Of a stretch of 32,824 bases of DNA, positions 8,111 to 17,019 are shown one piece after another. The DNA is taken from contig CADECY010000107.1 of the NCBI GenBank assembly GCA_902825945.1, positions 1 to 32,824 on the forward strand, given 5' to 3'. The notes under the pieces were generated by a model. That model was not told the origin of the DNA, did no database searches, and saw only the letters and a list, made by a program, of their open reading frames with translations. The position numbers and the translations under genes are program-made. Every line of letters begins with the position of its first letter. Position 1 is the first letter of the stretch. This stretch comes from an uncultured Acidobacteriota bacterium (GTDB lineage: Bacteria > Acidobacteriota > Terriglobia > Bryobacterales > Bryobacteraceae).

Positions 8111-10551
8111 TACCGCAACTGATCCTCGACTTCCTTCAGCCAGCCCGGAGGCTTCAGCACATCCCTCGGACGGCTGCCATCCGGCGGACCGATGATCCCC
8201 TCCTTGTACATCATGTCGAGGATCCGTGCCGCGCGCCCGTAGCCGAGGCGCAGGCGCCGCTGTAGCGTTGAAGTCGACGCCTTGCCCACTTCGAGCACCA
8301 CGCGGACCGCGTCCTCATACATCGGATCGTTGAAGTCCTCGAGTCCGTCGGGTTCGCCCTCTTCCTCTTCACCAGGAGGCGCGATCAGATAGCTCTGATC
8401 GTAGTCAGGACGGGCCTGCTTCTTCCAGAAATCGGTGACTTCGGCGGTTTCGGTTTCGGTCACGTACGAAGCGTGCACGCGTACCAAGCGCGACGAGCCC
8501 GGCGGCAGGAACAGCATGTCGCCCTTGCCGAGCAGATGTTCGGCGCCCATGACGTCGAGAATCGTTCGCGAGTCCACGCGCGTTGCCACCCGGAAGGAAA
8601 TGCGCGACGGGAAGTTCGCCTTGATCAGACCCGTGATGACATCGACCGACGGCCGCTGAGTGGCGAGCACGAGGTGGATTCCTACCGCGCGCGCCATCTG
8701 CGCGAGCCGCGTTACGGCTTCTTCGACACCGCCGCGCTCGAGCATCATCAGGTCCGCCAACTCGTCGATCACGATGAGAATGTACGGGAGCGGCCGGACT
8801 TGCTCCTCCTCCACCGGATCGTCGAACAGGCTCTTAGGCTGCGCCATCAGTTGGCGCACCTTCTTGTTGAACTGGTCGATGTTGCGCACACCGTAGGAGG
8901 CGAGCAGTTTCAGGCGGCGCTCCATTTCGAGTACGGCGTTACGCAGGGCATTCGTGGCTTTGCGCGGATCGGTGATCACCGGCGTCAGCAGGTGCGGAAT
9001 GTCCTCGTACGGGCCCATTTCCACGCGTTTCGGATCGACGAGAATCATCCGCACGTCGTCCGGAGTCGCTTTGTACAGGATCGACATGATGAGCGTGTTC
9101 AGCATCACGCTCTTGCCCGACCCGGTGGAACCCGCGATCAGCAGGTGCGGCATCGATTCGAGAGAGTGGACCTTGATACGCCCGCTGATATCCTTACCGA
9201 GCGGAATCGTGAGTTTCGACGCCGCGCCGCGGAACTCGTCTGATTCGAGAATCTGCCGCAGTACGATCACTTCGCGTCGGCTGTTCGGAACCTCGATGCC
9301 AACGGTGGGCTTGCCGGGAATCCGCTCGATCAGGATCGACTCGGCCTGGAGGCCGAGACAGAGATCCTCGGTGAGGTTGGTGATCCGGCTGTACTTGATG
9401 CCCGCCTCGGGCTTGAACTCGAAGGTGGTGACAACGGGTCCGGGATTGATCTGCACCACCGATCCGAGCACGTTGAACTCTTCGAACTTCGACTTGATCT
9501 TGGCCGCGATCTCCTTCAATTCGCCAGGATCGTGGGTTTGGCGCCCCTCCGATTCGTTCAATAGGCTCATCGGCGGCAGACGATATTCGACGCGGCGATT
9601 GGCGGCGGGAACCGCCGAGGCCACGGGGGGGCGAACCGGTTCCGGCTCGGTCTCCCATGGTGGAGCCAGCGACGGTGGCGGCGGCCTATACTCGACCACG
9701 GCGGGCTCGGGTTCGATTTCCTCCACCGCGTGCGTGGCCACCGGAGCGGGCTCGGACTCGACCTCCTCCGGGCCTAGCTGGGGCAGGTCGAGATCGTCGA
9801 GCGTGCGGATCGGAATCTCGTCGTCGGCATCGGCGGGCAAGGTACGGGTCTCGACGCGGCGTTGGAACGCGGGCTTTTCGATTTCGGGCTCGGCCTTGGC
9901 CGCTTGGCGCGCCTCGCGCAAGGCGCGCTTCTCCTCGGCGCGCCGGTCGCGGCTTTCCGCCATCGCTTCGCGCCACTCGCTCCAGCGCTCCCGCAGCGAT
10001 TGGAACGCTGCCGATTCCAGTACCCCGCGCTTGGCGAGATTCGCCATCGAGAAGGTGGAAACAAGGTAAAGGGACAACATGAGGAGCGTGGAGGTAATCA
10101 GCACCGATCCGGTGAGGTTGAAGGCTCGGATCGTCGCTTGCGAGACGAGCAGACCGAGCAGACCGCCGCAGGGAACCGCGCCGTTGAAAATATGCCAATC
10201 GGCCATGGCCAGCATGGAAGCCGAGCACACCACGAGCACCACGACTCCGGCGATGCGGATCCACGGCGTGCCGATCTCCTCGGAGAAGAACCACTTCCAG
10301 GCAAGGGCGACGAACAGAGCCGGAAACAGGAAGGCAGCGAGGCCGAAGCCCTGAATCATCAGGTCGGCCAGATAGGCACCGGTGATGCCGATCAGATTAT
10401 GGACTGGTGTCTCGCCGGTCGCCGTATTCCACGACGGGTCCTGAGGATAGTACGACACCAAACTCAGTGCCAGGACGAACCCGGCGGCGAGCAACACAAT
10501 CCCCATCGCTTCGTTGAGGCGTGGCAACGGAGAGGGTCCTAAAAATTTCAT
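8110..10551 (-). CDS. ftsK: DNA translocase FtsK (FtsK/SpoIIIE)
   Basis: The 813-aa motor pumps DNA at the division septum and helps resolve chromosome dimers. Residues about 14-170 hold four membrane helices. About 175-345 is a charged, Pro/Glu-rich linker. The alpha/beta motor domain follows, with Walker A GSTGSGKS at 474-481, Walker B ILIVIDELADLMM at 591-603 and the motif LVLATQRPSVDVITG at 628-641. The C-terminal winged-helix gamma domain (about 740-800, VLEVGKASTSTLQRRLRLGY and GRAARILDMMYKEGIIGP) binds the KOPS-type guide sequences. The length is shorter than E. coli FtsK and typical of species with a short linker. Start ATG 10551 leads directly into the first membrane segment, and a sigma70-like promoter lies about 30 nt upstream. 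Confidence 0.96.
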   Translation of the reverse strand: MKFLGPSPLPRLNEAMGIVLLAAGFVLALSLVSYYPQDPSWNTATGETPVHNLIGITGAYLADLMIQGFGLAAFLFPALFVALAWKWFFSEEIGTPWIRIAGVVVLVVCSASMLAMADWHIFNGAVPCGGLLGLLVSQATIRAFNLTGSVLITSTLLMLSLYLVSTFSMANLAKRGVLESAAFQSLRERWSEWREAMAESRDRRAEEKRALREARQAAKAEPEIEKPAFQRRVETRTLPADADDEIPIRTLDDLDLPQLGPEEVESEPAPVATHAVEEIEPEPAVVEYRPPPPSLAPPWETEPEPVRPPVASAVPAANRRVEYRLPPMSLLNESEGRQTHDPGELKEIAAKIKSKFEEFNVLGSVVQINPGPVVTTFEFKPEAGIKYSRITNLTEDLCLGLQAESILIERIPGKPTVGIEVPNSRREVIVLRQILESDEFRGAASKLTIPLGKDISGRIKVHSLESMPHLLIAGSTGSGKSVMLNTLIMSILYKATPDDVRMILVDPKRVEMGPYEDIPHLLTPVITDPRKATNALRNAVLEMERRLKLLASYGVRNIDQFNKKVRQLMAQPKSLFDDPVEEEQVRPLPYILIVIDELADLMMLERGGVEEAVTRLAQMARAVGIHLVLATQRPSVDVITGLIKANFPSRISFRVATRVDSRTILDVMGAEHLLGKGDMLFLPPGSSRLVRVHASYVTETETAEVTDFWKKQARPDYDQSYLIAPPGEEEEGEPDGLEDFNDPMYEDAVRVVLEVGKASTSTLQRRLRLGYGRAARILDMMYKEGIIGPPDGSRPRDVLKPPGWLKEVEDQLR

Positions 10552-10586
10552 CCCGCCAGATGACGGAAAGAACCGAGAGCTCCTTC

Positions 10587-10616
10587 ATTATGCCAGAGTT
10601 TTGCGTCTATTGTGAA
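10587..10616 (-). promoter_or_regulatory. Putative sigma70 promoter of ftsK
   Basis: Read on the minus strand, TTCACA (10616-10611, 5 of 6 to consensus) is followed after 18 nt by CATAAT (10592-10587, 5 of 6). Transcription would start near 10580, leaving a leader of about 30 nt before the ftsK ATG at 10551. The surrounding bases are AT-richer than the genes on either side. Confidence 0.5.
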
Positions 10617-10735
10617 AGCTTTGTAAAAACGGACTTTTTCGCGAGTCCAGAGGTGCCGAAGCGCGTTCTAATAGGCGTAGGGGGTCTCGTTTTCCGCGTC
10701 CGTCCAAAAATTCGAAGGGCAATCCGAAATTCATC

Positions 10736-12088
10736 ATGCAAGTCTCGCATCGAACCAAATTGATTCTCGCGGCACTACCTCTCGCGGTACTGCCATTCGC
10801 GCTCCGCGCCAATCAGGAAGGCGCCGTCGCGCGCGTCACTGGAGCACCGGGAGACGATCCGATGGCCTGCACGCAGTGTCATAGCGGCACGCTCAACTCC
10901 GGGAACGGCAGCGTCAAGATCGAAGCCGCGGGTGGAACCTCGTACACTCCCGGAGTCGTGCAGCGGCTCAAGGTCACCGTCGCCGATCCAACCGCTCGCC
11001 GCTGGGGCTTCTCGCTCTCGCCGCGCGTGGCGAGCAACGCTCCCAATGGCCGCGCCGGCTCGCTGGCTACTGCCAACAACACCACGCAGATCGTCTGCGA
11101 CGGTGATACACCCGCTCCCTGCAAGGACGCGAACACGATCGAGTTCATTACCCACACGCGCACCGGCACTCGCCCGGGCACGACGGGATCGGTCGACTTC
11201 GAGTTCGACTGGACGCCGCCTTCCTCCGACGTCGGACCCGTGACTTTGTACGCCGCCGGAAACGCCGCGAACGGTTTGGGCAATGACACCGGCGACCGGA
11301 TTTACACCACCAAGCTCGACCTGACTCCAGCAGCCGCCGTCACCAAGCCAACCATCACCGCCGAGCGCGGAGTCCTGAATGCCGCCACCGCCGAGCCCGC
11401 GATTGGCGCCAACACCTGGATCACGATCAAGGGTCAGGCACTCGCCAGTACCCCGGCCAGTTGGGATGCCGAGAAGTTCGAGGAGAAGAAGCTTCCCACC
11501 TCCCTCTCGGGAGTCTCGGTCACCGTCAACGGAAAGGACGCCTTCGTGCAGTCGGTGAGTGCCACGGCCATCACCGCGCTCTCACCGGCGGATGACGCCC
11601 AAGGCGAGGTCGAGATCGTGGTGAAGTCGAACGATCAGGCGAGCGATGCCGTCAAGGTAAAGCTCGAGCCATTTGCCCCTGGTGTGTTCACTCATGACGG
11701 CAAGTACGTCACCTTGACTCGCGGCGAGGAAAAGCCGATCGACCGGCCAGAGCAGATCCCAGCCAAGGACAAGGAAGCCTCCGTCGCCAAGCCAGGCGAA
11801 AAGATCACCCTTTACGCCACCGGACTCGGCGCGACTGATCCCGAGACACCCGCCGGAAAGCTGGCCGAGGCCGAAGCGAAGACCAAGGCTCCGGTGACAG
11901 TCTCGATCGGTGGCACCGATGCGCCGGTGGAATTCGTGGGAATCCGGTCTGGTTCTGCCGCCATCTACCAGATCGTCCTGACTGTGCCCGAGGGACTCGC
12001 CGACGGAGATCACCGCGTAATCGTCCAGGCGCAAGACCTGAAGTCGCCCGAGCCTGAGGCGTGTTGCTTCCTCAAAGTCGCCAAGTAA
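10736..12088 (+). CDS. Secreted choice-anchor-V protein with CxxCH and a TIGR03437-like C-terminal domain
   Basis: The 450-aa protein has a signal peptide (about 1-25, ILAALPLAVLPFALRA). A single haem-type motif CTQCH follows near residue 45, within GAPGDDPMACTQCHSG. It is followed by a beta domain (GGTSYTPGVVQRLKVTVADP, FEFDWTPP) matching the choice-anchor-V pattern, which normally sits right after such a CxxCH. From about residue 205, ITAERGVLNAATAEPAIGAN and TWITIKGQALA mark the start of a TIGR03437-type domain, a signature of Solibacter/Bryobacter secreted proteins; KITLYATGLGATDPETPAG is its second half. It is probably periplasmic or surface-located. Whether haem is bound cannot be told. 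It diverges from ftsK across 184 nt. Confidence 0.82.
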   Translation: MQVSHRTKLILAALPLAVLPFALRANQEGAVARVTGAPGDDPMACTQCHSGTLNSGNGSVKIEAAGGTSYTPGVVQRLKVTVADPTARRWGFSLSPRVASNAPNGRAGSLATANNTTQIVCDGDTPAPCKDANTIEFITHTRTGTRPGTTGSVDFEFDWTPPSSDVGPVTLYAAGNAANGLGNDTGDRIYTTKLDLTPAAAVTKPTITAERGVLNAATAEPAIGANTWITIKGQALASTPASWDAEKFEEKKLPTSLSGVSVTVNGKDAFVQSVSATAITALSPADDAQGEVEIVVKSNDQASDAVKVKLEPFAPGVFTHDGKYVTLTRGEEKPIDRPEQIPAKDKEASVAKPGEKITLYATGLGATDPETPAGKLAEAEAKTKAPVTVSIGGTDAPVEFVGIRSGSAAIYQIVLTVPEGLADGDHRVIVQAQDLKSPEPEACCFLKVAK

Positions 12089-12107
12089 GGGTGTTATAGA
12101 AACGAAC

Positions 12108-12141
12108 GGCGGCGATTTGGGGTCTGTCCGAACTCGCCGCC
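12108..12141. terminator. Inverted repeat between convergent genes, possible transcription end
   Basis: GGCGGCGA at 12108-12115 pairs perfectly with TCGCCGCC at 12134-12141, leaving an 18-nt loop. It lies 20 nt after the stop at 12088 and before the convergent DUF1501 stop at 12367. No run of T follows on either strand, so it is not a classical intrinsic terminator. Confidence 0.3.
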
Positions 12142-12366
12142 CTCGAGTCGAGATCCACGGTCAGCCGATCCGCCCATATCCGAGATCTCATCGGCGGAGC
12201 GCACATCCCGCGCAGTACGACGGCGCGCGATGACCGCCCGTTTCCCGTCCAGCAATGCGATGGCAACGCTCAAGCCGGGGTAGTGCTCCTCCAAACGGTC
12301 CACAGCGGCAGCCGTCACCGAGGGCGGCAGACGCCTCCGAGAGGAATTTGCCGATTGCCTCCCGCG

Positions 12367-13806
12367 TTACGCCAGCAGTTGCTTCAGGACCTTCCCCTTG
12401 ATATCGGTCAAGCGGAAGTCGCGGCCCTGGAACTTGAACGTCAGCTTGGTGTGCTCGAGGCCCAGCAGGTGCAACATCGTCGCGTGCAGGTCGTGGATCT
12501 CGATGTGCTCGCTCGGCGAGAATCCGAGTTCATCGGTCCCGCCCACCGTGATGCCGGGCTTGATGCCGCCACCGGCCATCCAAAGCGTGTAGGCGTCAAT
12601 GTGGTGATTGCGGCCCGCCTTGCCGTTTTCGCGGGTCTCGCCCATCGGTGTCCGTCCGAATTCGCCGGACCAGATGACGAGAGTCGAATCGAGCAAGCCG
12701 CGCTGTTTCAGATCCTTCAACAGCGCCGCCGTCGGCTGATCGATCTCGCGCGTCACTTCGGTGAGCGGCTGTCCGAGATCGGCATGATGATCCCAATCGG
12801 CGTGATAGAGCTGCACGAAGCGCACACCGCGTTCCACCAGGCGCCGCGCGAGCAGGCAGTTGTTGGCGTAGGTGGCCTTTCCCGGCTCAGCGCCGTAGGA
12901 GGCCATCGTCTCCTTCGACTCGTTCGAGAAGTCGATCAACTCGGGCCCGCTCGATTGCATGCGATACGCCATCTCATACTGCGCGATGCGTGTGGTGATC
13001 TCGGTGTCGCCGGTCTCGGCGAGCGTCGAGAGGTTCATGTCGCGGATCGCTTCGATCGCCTTCTGCTGATGCGATTGCGTGACGCCGGCCGGACGCGCGA
13101 GGTCGAGAATCGGATCGCCGCCCGAGCGGAACGGCACGCCCTGGTAGGCGGTGGGCAGGAAACCAGCAGCCCACAGCGCCGCGCCGCCGCGAGGTCCGCG
13201 CGGACCCGACTGCAGCACCACGTATCCGGGCAAATCAGCCGACTCGCTGCCGATCCCGTAGGTGACCCACGAGCCCATCGACGGGCGTCCGAATCGCACC
13301 GAGCCGGTGTTGACGAAGCACTTCGCCGGACCGTGATTGAAGTTCTCGGTGGAGACGCCCTTGAGGAACGTGATGTCATCGGCCATGCCGCCGATGTTCG
13401 GCAGGAGTTCCGAAAAGTACGCGCCGCTTTGGCCGTATTGCTTGAACTTGCGTTGCGTGCCGAGGAGCTTCGGTTTCTCCTTGGTGAAGGTGTCCATGAA
13501 GGCGAAGCGCTTGCCCGCCAGCAACGCGTCCGGACAGACCTTGCCATCGTACTTCTGCAGTTCGGGCTTGTAGTCGAAGAGTTCGAACTGGCTGGGCGCA
13601 CCGCACATGAACAGGTAGATGACGTTCTTGATCCGGGCGGGAAAGTGACCCTTCTTCGCGGCCATTGGGTTCGACCCGGCTGACGGCGCACCGAGCGCGC
13701 CACCGGCGAGCAGCGAAGCCAGGCCGAGCTTTCCGAGGCCCACGCCGCATTGCGAGAAGAAGTGGCGGCGGGTTTCGAGTTGCAGCAGGCGATCTTCGAG
13801 GGTCAT
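12367..13806 (-). CDS. DUF1501 family protein (sulfatase/alkaline-phosphatase-like fold)
   Basis: The 479-aa protein belongs to the DUF1501 family, usually exported by the Tat route. The N-terminus has a twin-arginine ETRRHFFSQCG before a hydrophobic stretch (GLGKLGLASLLAGGALGAPS). Family landmarks are NVIYLFMCGAPSQFELFDYK, GSWVTYGIGSES, LARRLVERGVRFVQLYHADW, WSGEFGRTPM, GRNHHIDAYTLWMAGGGIK and IHDLHATMLHLLGLEH near the end. The fold is that of alkaline phosphatases and sulfatases, but the biochemical role is unknown. It starts 7 nt after the stop of the PSD1-type gene, the usual partnership in Planctomycetes and Acidobacteria. Confidence 0.93.
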   Translation of the reverse strand: MTLEDRLLQLETRRHFFSQCGVGLGKLGLASLLAGGALGAPSAGSNPMAAKKGHFPARIKNVIYLFMCGAPSQFELFDYKPELQKYDGKVCPDALLAGKRFAFMDTFTKEKPKLLGTQRKFKQYGQSGAYFSELLPNIGGMADDITFLKGVSTENFNHGPAKCFVNTGSVRFGRPSMGSWVTYGIGSESADLPGYVVLQSGPRGPRGGAALWAAGFLPTAYQGVPFRSGGDPILDLARPAGVTQSHQQKAIEAIRDMNLSTLAETGDTEITTRIAQYEMAYRMQSSGPELIDFSNESKETMASYGAEPGKATYANNCLLARRLVERGVRFVQLYHADWDHHADLGQPLTEVTREIDQPTAALLKDLKQRGLLDSTLVIWSGEFGRTPMGETRENGKAGRNHHIDAYTLWMAGGGIKPGITVGGTDELGFSPSEHIEIHDLHATMLHLLGLEHTKLTFKFQGRDFRLTDIKGKVLKQLLA

Positions 13807-13812
13807 TCTGAA

Positions 13813-16188
13813 TTACTCCCGGGTCAAGAAGCTGTCGAGGTTCAAGAGCAGGCGCGAGGCTGAGGTCCAAGCGGCAAGCACCGGCATGTCGTCGCCTTCC
13901 TTCACCGCCATCTTCAGCATTTCGGTCGCGCGGTCCGGCGAAGTTTTGAACTCGTCGAGCCGGCTGGCCAGAAACTCTTGGAATTTGGCCCGCTCGGCGT
14001 CGCGCGGCGGCCGTTGGGTGGCGAGGCGGAAGGCGTAGTCGATACGATCCTGATCGGTTGCGCCGCCTTCGCGCAACACGCGCTGAGCGAGTCCTTGCGA
14101 GAACTCGACGAAGGCGAGATCGTTCAAGGTGGTGAGCGCCTGCAGCGGCGTGTTCGACCGGCTGCGGCGCGTGCAGGTGGCGGTGGCGTCCGGCGCGTCG
14201 AACACGAGCAGGCCCGGAAAGGCAGCCGATCGCTGGAAGTAGGTGTAGAGCGCGCGGCGGAAGCGGTCGGCTCCGGTGGCGGTGGGCCATTCGCGCTTCA
14301 CCTGGGTGACGCTATTGGCGCCTTCCGGAATCGGAGGATAGACGCTCGGCCCGCCGACGTTCGCGGCCAGCAGTCCGCTCGCCGAAAGCGCGGCGTCGCG
14401 GACGATCTCGGCATCGAGGCGCAGCCGGTTCTGCCGCGCGAGAAGCTTGTTGTACGGGTCCACTTCCGCGGCATCGTCACGATTCTTCGAAGCCTGCCGG
14501 TAGGTGGCCGAAGTCACGATCAGGCGGTGCATCGCCTTCATGCTCCACTTGCGCTCGACGAACTCAGCGGCGAGCCAATCGAGCAACTCCGGATGGGATG
14601 GCTTCGAGCCCACCGCGCCGAAGTCGTTCTCGGTCTCGACAATACCTTTGCCGAAATAATGCTGCCAGAAGCGGTTCATCGTCACGCGCGGGGTGAGCGG
14701 ATTGTTCTCCGCGACCAGCCACCTGGCGAAGTCGAGCCGCGACTCGGCGCCGGGCGGCAGTTGCGGCAGGAAGGAGGGAATCGCGGGCTTCACGGTGATG
14801 CCCTTGCGCGTGAAATCGCCGCTGAGGTGGATGTAGCTTTCGCGGCGCGCGGGCAGTTCCTGCATCACCATCGCGGTGGTGTACTTGGGCTCGCGTTTGC
14901 GCAGGTCGCGCAGGTTGGCCATGCGCTCCTTGAAGCCGAGATCCTGGTTCGGCTCGGCTACGCCCTTCGCGCGGAGGCCGTTGATGTACTTGATGAACTC
15001 GTTCGAAAGCGCCTGAAACTGGGAACGGAACGCGCGGCGGCGCTCCACTTCCTCCGGTGTCGGAACCTCCATGATCGGCCGGTTGAAGTCGCGCCGTTCG
15101 GCCTCGGTCGTGATCTCGTCCACGTTGTTCAAGTAGGCGAACAACTGGTAGAACTCCTTCTGGCTGACCGGATCGTACTTGTGATCATGGCAGCGCGCGC
15201 ACCCGAGCGTGAGGCCCATGTAGGCCGCGCCAGTGGTGGCCACGCGATCGACCACGGCTTCGACACGATACTGCTCGAAGTCGATTCCGCCTTCGAAGTT
15301 GCTCGGCGTGTTGCGGTGGAATCCGGTGGCAACGATCTGATCGATCGTCGCATTGGGAAGCATGTCGCCGGCGAACTGGTCGATCGTGAAGCGGTCGAAC
15401 GGCGTATCGGCGTTCATCGCGTTGATGACCCAATCGCGGTAGCGCCACATCGTGCGCGGCGCATCGATCGTGTAGCCGTCGGAATCGGCATAGCGCGCGA
15501 TGTCGAGCCAGTGCCGGCCCCAGCGTTCGCCATAGTGCGGCGAATCGAGCAGGCGTGTCACGGCGCGGTCATAGGCGTCGGCGCGAGTGTCGTGGACGAA
15601 GTCCGCGGTTTCCTGGGGAGTGGGGAGCAGTCCGGTGAGGTCGAGCGAGACACGCCGCAGCAACGAGGCTTTGTCGGCCTCGGGCGACGGCCGCAGATTC
15701 TCCTTTTCGAGACGCGCCAGAATGAAGTATTCGATCGCGTTCCGCGCCCAGTCCTGGTTCTTCACCGCGGGCGAAGCCGGACGTTTGACCGGCTGGAAGG
15801 CCCAATGATCGGCCCCAGCCTTGCGCGAAATCTTCTGTTCGGCGGGCCACGGCGCGCCCATCTCGATCCACTTCTTGAAGGAGGCGATCTGCTCGGGCTT
15901 CAGCTTCCCGCCCGGAGGCATCTTGAGCGTGCCCGACTGCTCGACGGCCTGATAAATCACGCTTTCGGCGGGCTTCCCGGCCACGAACGCCGTACCGCGA
16001 TTGCCGCCGGTGACGAAGGATTCGCGCGAATCGAGTCCGAGCCCGCTGGCCTTGTTCTTTTCGTTGTGGCAGCCCTGGCAAGTCTTCAGAATCGGACGGA
16101 TCTCCGACTCGAAAACGCGAAGCCCGGCATCCTGCCAGGAGAGGGCCGGAACGGCCAGAGACACGGCGAGGAAAGGCCAACGGAACAT
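13813..16188 (-). CDS. PSD1 / planctomycete cytochrome C domain protein (PSCyt1-DUF1549-DUF1553)
   Basis: The 791-aa secreted protein has a signal peptide (MFRWPFLAVSLAVPALSW). A cytochrome-like PSCyt1 domain follows, with CQGCH at 37-41 and the distal methionine region GTLKMPPGG near 87-94. Then come DUF1549 (about 147-350), including WARNAIEYFILARLE, RRVSLDLTGLLPTP, HYGERWGRHWLDIARYADSD and a second CARCH at 330-334, and DUF1553 (about 500-760), with LDFARWLVAENNPLTPRVTM, NRFWQHYFGKGIVET and SHPELLDWLAAEFV. It is likely a periplasmic haem protein working with its DUF1501 partner, to which it is closely linked. A role in carbohydrate breakdown has been proposed for such pairs but is not shown by the sequence. 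Confidence 0.94.
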   Translation of the reverse strand: MFRWPFLAVSLAVPALSWQDAGLRVFESEIRPILKTCQGCHNEKNKASGLGLDSRESFVTGGNRGTAFVAGKPAESVIYQAVEQSGTLKMPPGGKLKPEQIASFKKWIEMGAPWPAEQKISRKAGADHWAFQPVKRPASPAVKNQDWARNAIEYFILARLEKENLRPSPEADKASLLRRVSLDLTGLLPTPQETADFVHDTRADAYDRAVTRLLDSPHYGERWGRHWLDIARYADSDGYTIDAPRTMWRYRDWVINAMNADTPFDRFTIDQFAGDMLPNATIDQIVATGFHRNTPSNFEGGIDFEQYRVEAVVDRVATTGAAYMGLTLGCARCHDHKYDPVSQKEFYQLFAYLNNVDEITTEAERRDFNRPIMEVPTPEEVERRRAFRSQFQALSNEFIKYINGLRAKGVAEPNQDLGFKERMANLRDLRKREPKYTTAMVMQELPARRESYIHLSGDFTRKGITVKPAIPSFLPQLPPGAESRLDFARWLVAENNPLTPRVTMNRFWQHYFGKGIVETENDFGAVGSKPSHPELLDWLAAEFVERKWSMKAMHRLIVTSATYRQASKNRDDAAEVDPYNKLLARQNRLRLDAEIVRDAALSASGLLAANVGGPSVYPPIPEGANSVTQVKREWPTATGADRFRRALYTYFQRSAAFPGLLVFDAPDATATCTRRSRSNTPLQALTTLNDLAFVEFSQGLAQRVLREGGATDQDRIDYAFRLATQRPPRDAERAKFQEFLASRLDEFKTSPDRATEMLKMAVKEGDDMPVLAAWTSASRLLLNLDSFLTRE

Positions 16189-17019
16189 GGCACTATTACG
16201 TTATCAAATTCGGCCAACCGCTGGAGAGCCGGGGCTATCGAGTCCCCGGATCCCAACCGGGGGCGACCGCAACGAACCGCTCGTCGACGCTGCGCGAACT
16301 GCCTGGATCGGGAAGCCGCCATCCTCTGAGCCTGTCGTCGCCGATGTCGGCTTCACCATGCCAGATCCCAACGAGGCGCGCAAGGATCGAGCCGCTTAGA
16401 TGAAGGCGCGAAGCGATCATCGTACCACCGCCCACTCGACACGGCCTGGCCGGAATCGTAACACCGTGCAGCGGGTGAGTTTGAAGAAGCGCCGCGCCGG
16501 ACAGGAGTTGCCTATTGAGCTATCGGACCCAGGAATCGGCATGCCGCGGCACGCTCCCGCATTGCCTGCAACTCTATGACGGCCAATCTGGCACGCCCGC
16601 CGTCGTCGAGTCCTCGATTCCGCACGCTGTGCAGAAGCTCGCTCTGGACAGATGTGTGTGCCACAATCGTGTCCCCAATGCCGGAAAGAACGTTCCAGGG
16701 CCCAGAATCTACGGTGCCGGTGGTCGGGGCCCTTCCACCATCGTTCTGGTCTTGCCGTGAGCATTTTACTGGTCTAGAACGCACGAAATGCCCCAAAGTC
16801 GCAGCGGCCGCCGGAACAAGGCGTGTCCCGGAACCTGGAGCAGTCTCTATTCCGTCAATTGTTGCAAAACGGTCGAGGGAACGGTCCACTCGAACTCGAG
16901 GGGCGCATGCTGCATTCCCGGCCCGGGTTCGCAAGCACGGCAGGAGAGCATGGGCTCACGGTTGTCGTCACGACCGCCTCCGCTCCCCTGGGTCGGCGGT
17001 TTCGTCACAGTTGCCCGCG
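16189..17019. other. 831-bp region without a convincing gene
   Basis: The region lies between the start of the PSD1 gene and the end of the last glycine-rich gene, both on the minus strand. Frames are open on both strands (for example 16512-16934 minus and 16576-17085 plus), but their products are Arg-, Ser- and Pro-rich, show no domain and lack good ribosome sites. The region should contain the PSD1 promoter and the end of the long minus-strand operon. It may hold a decayed gene. Confidence 0.4.

Noticed and set aside
12094..12318. A 74-codon minus-strand frame with GTG start (VTAAAVDRLEEHYPGLSVAI...)
   Set aside because: The first third looks protein-like, but the rest is Arg/Gly-rich, there is no ribosome site and no family. 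It could be a gene remnant; not enough support to list.
12283..13683. A 466-codon + strand frame opposite the DUF1501 gene
   Set aside because: A shadow of the DUF1501 gene; no known domain and the composition of an antisense frame.
13978..16329. A 783-codon + strand frame opposite the PSD1 gene
   Set aside because: Arg/Glu-rich composition without domains, exactly antisense to a well-supported PSCyt1-DUF1549-DUF1553 gene.
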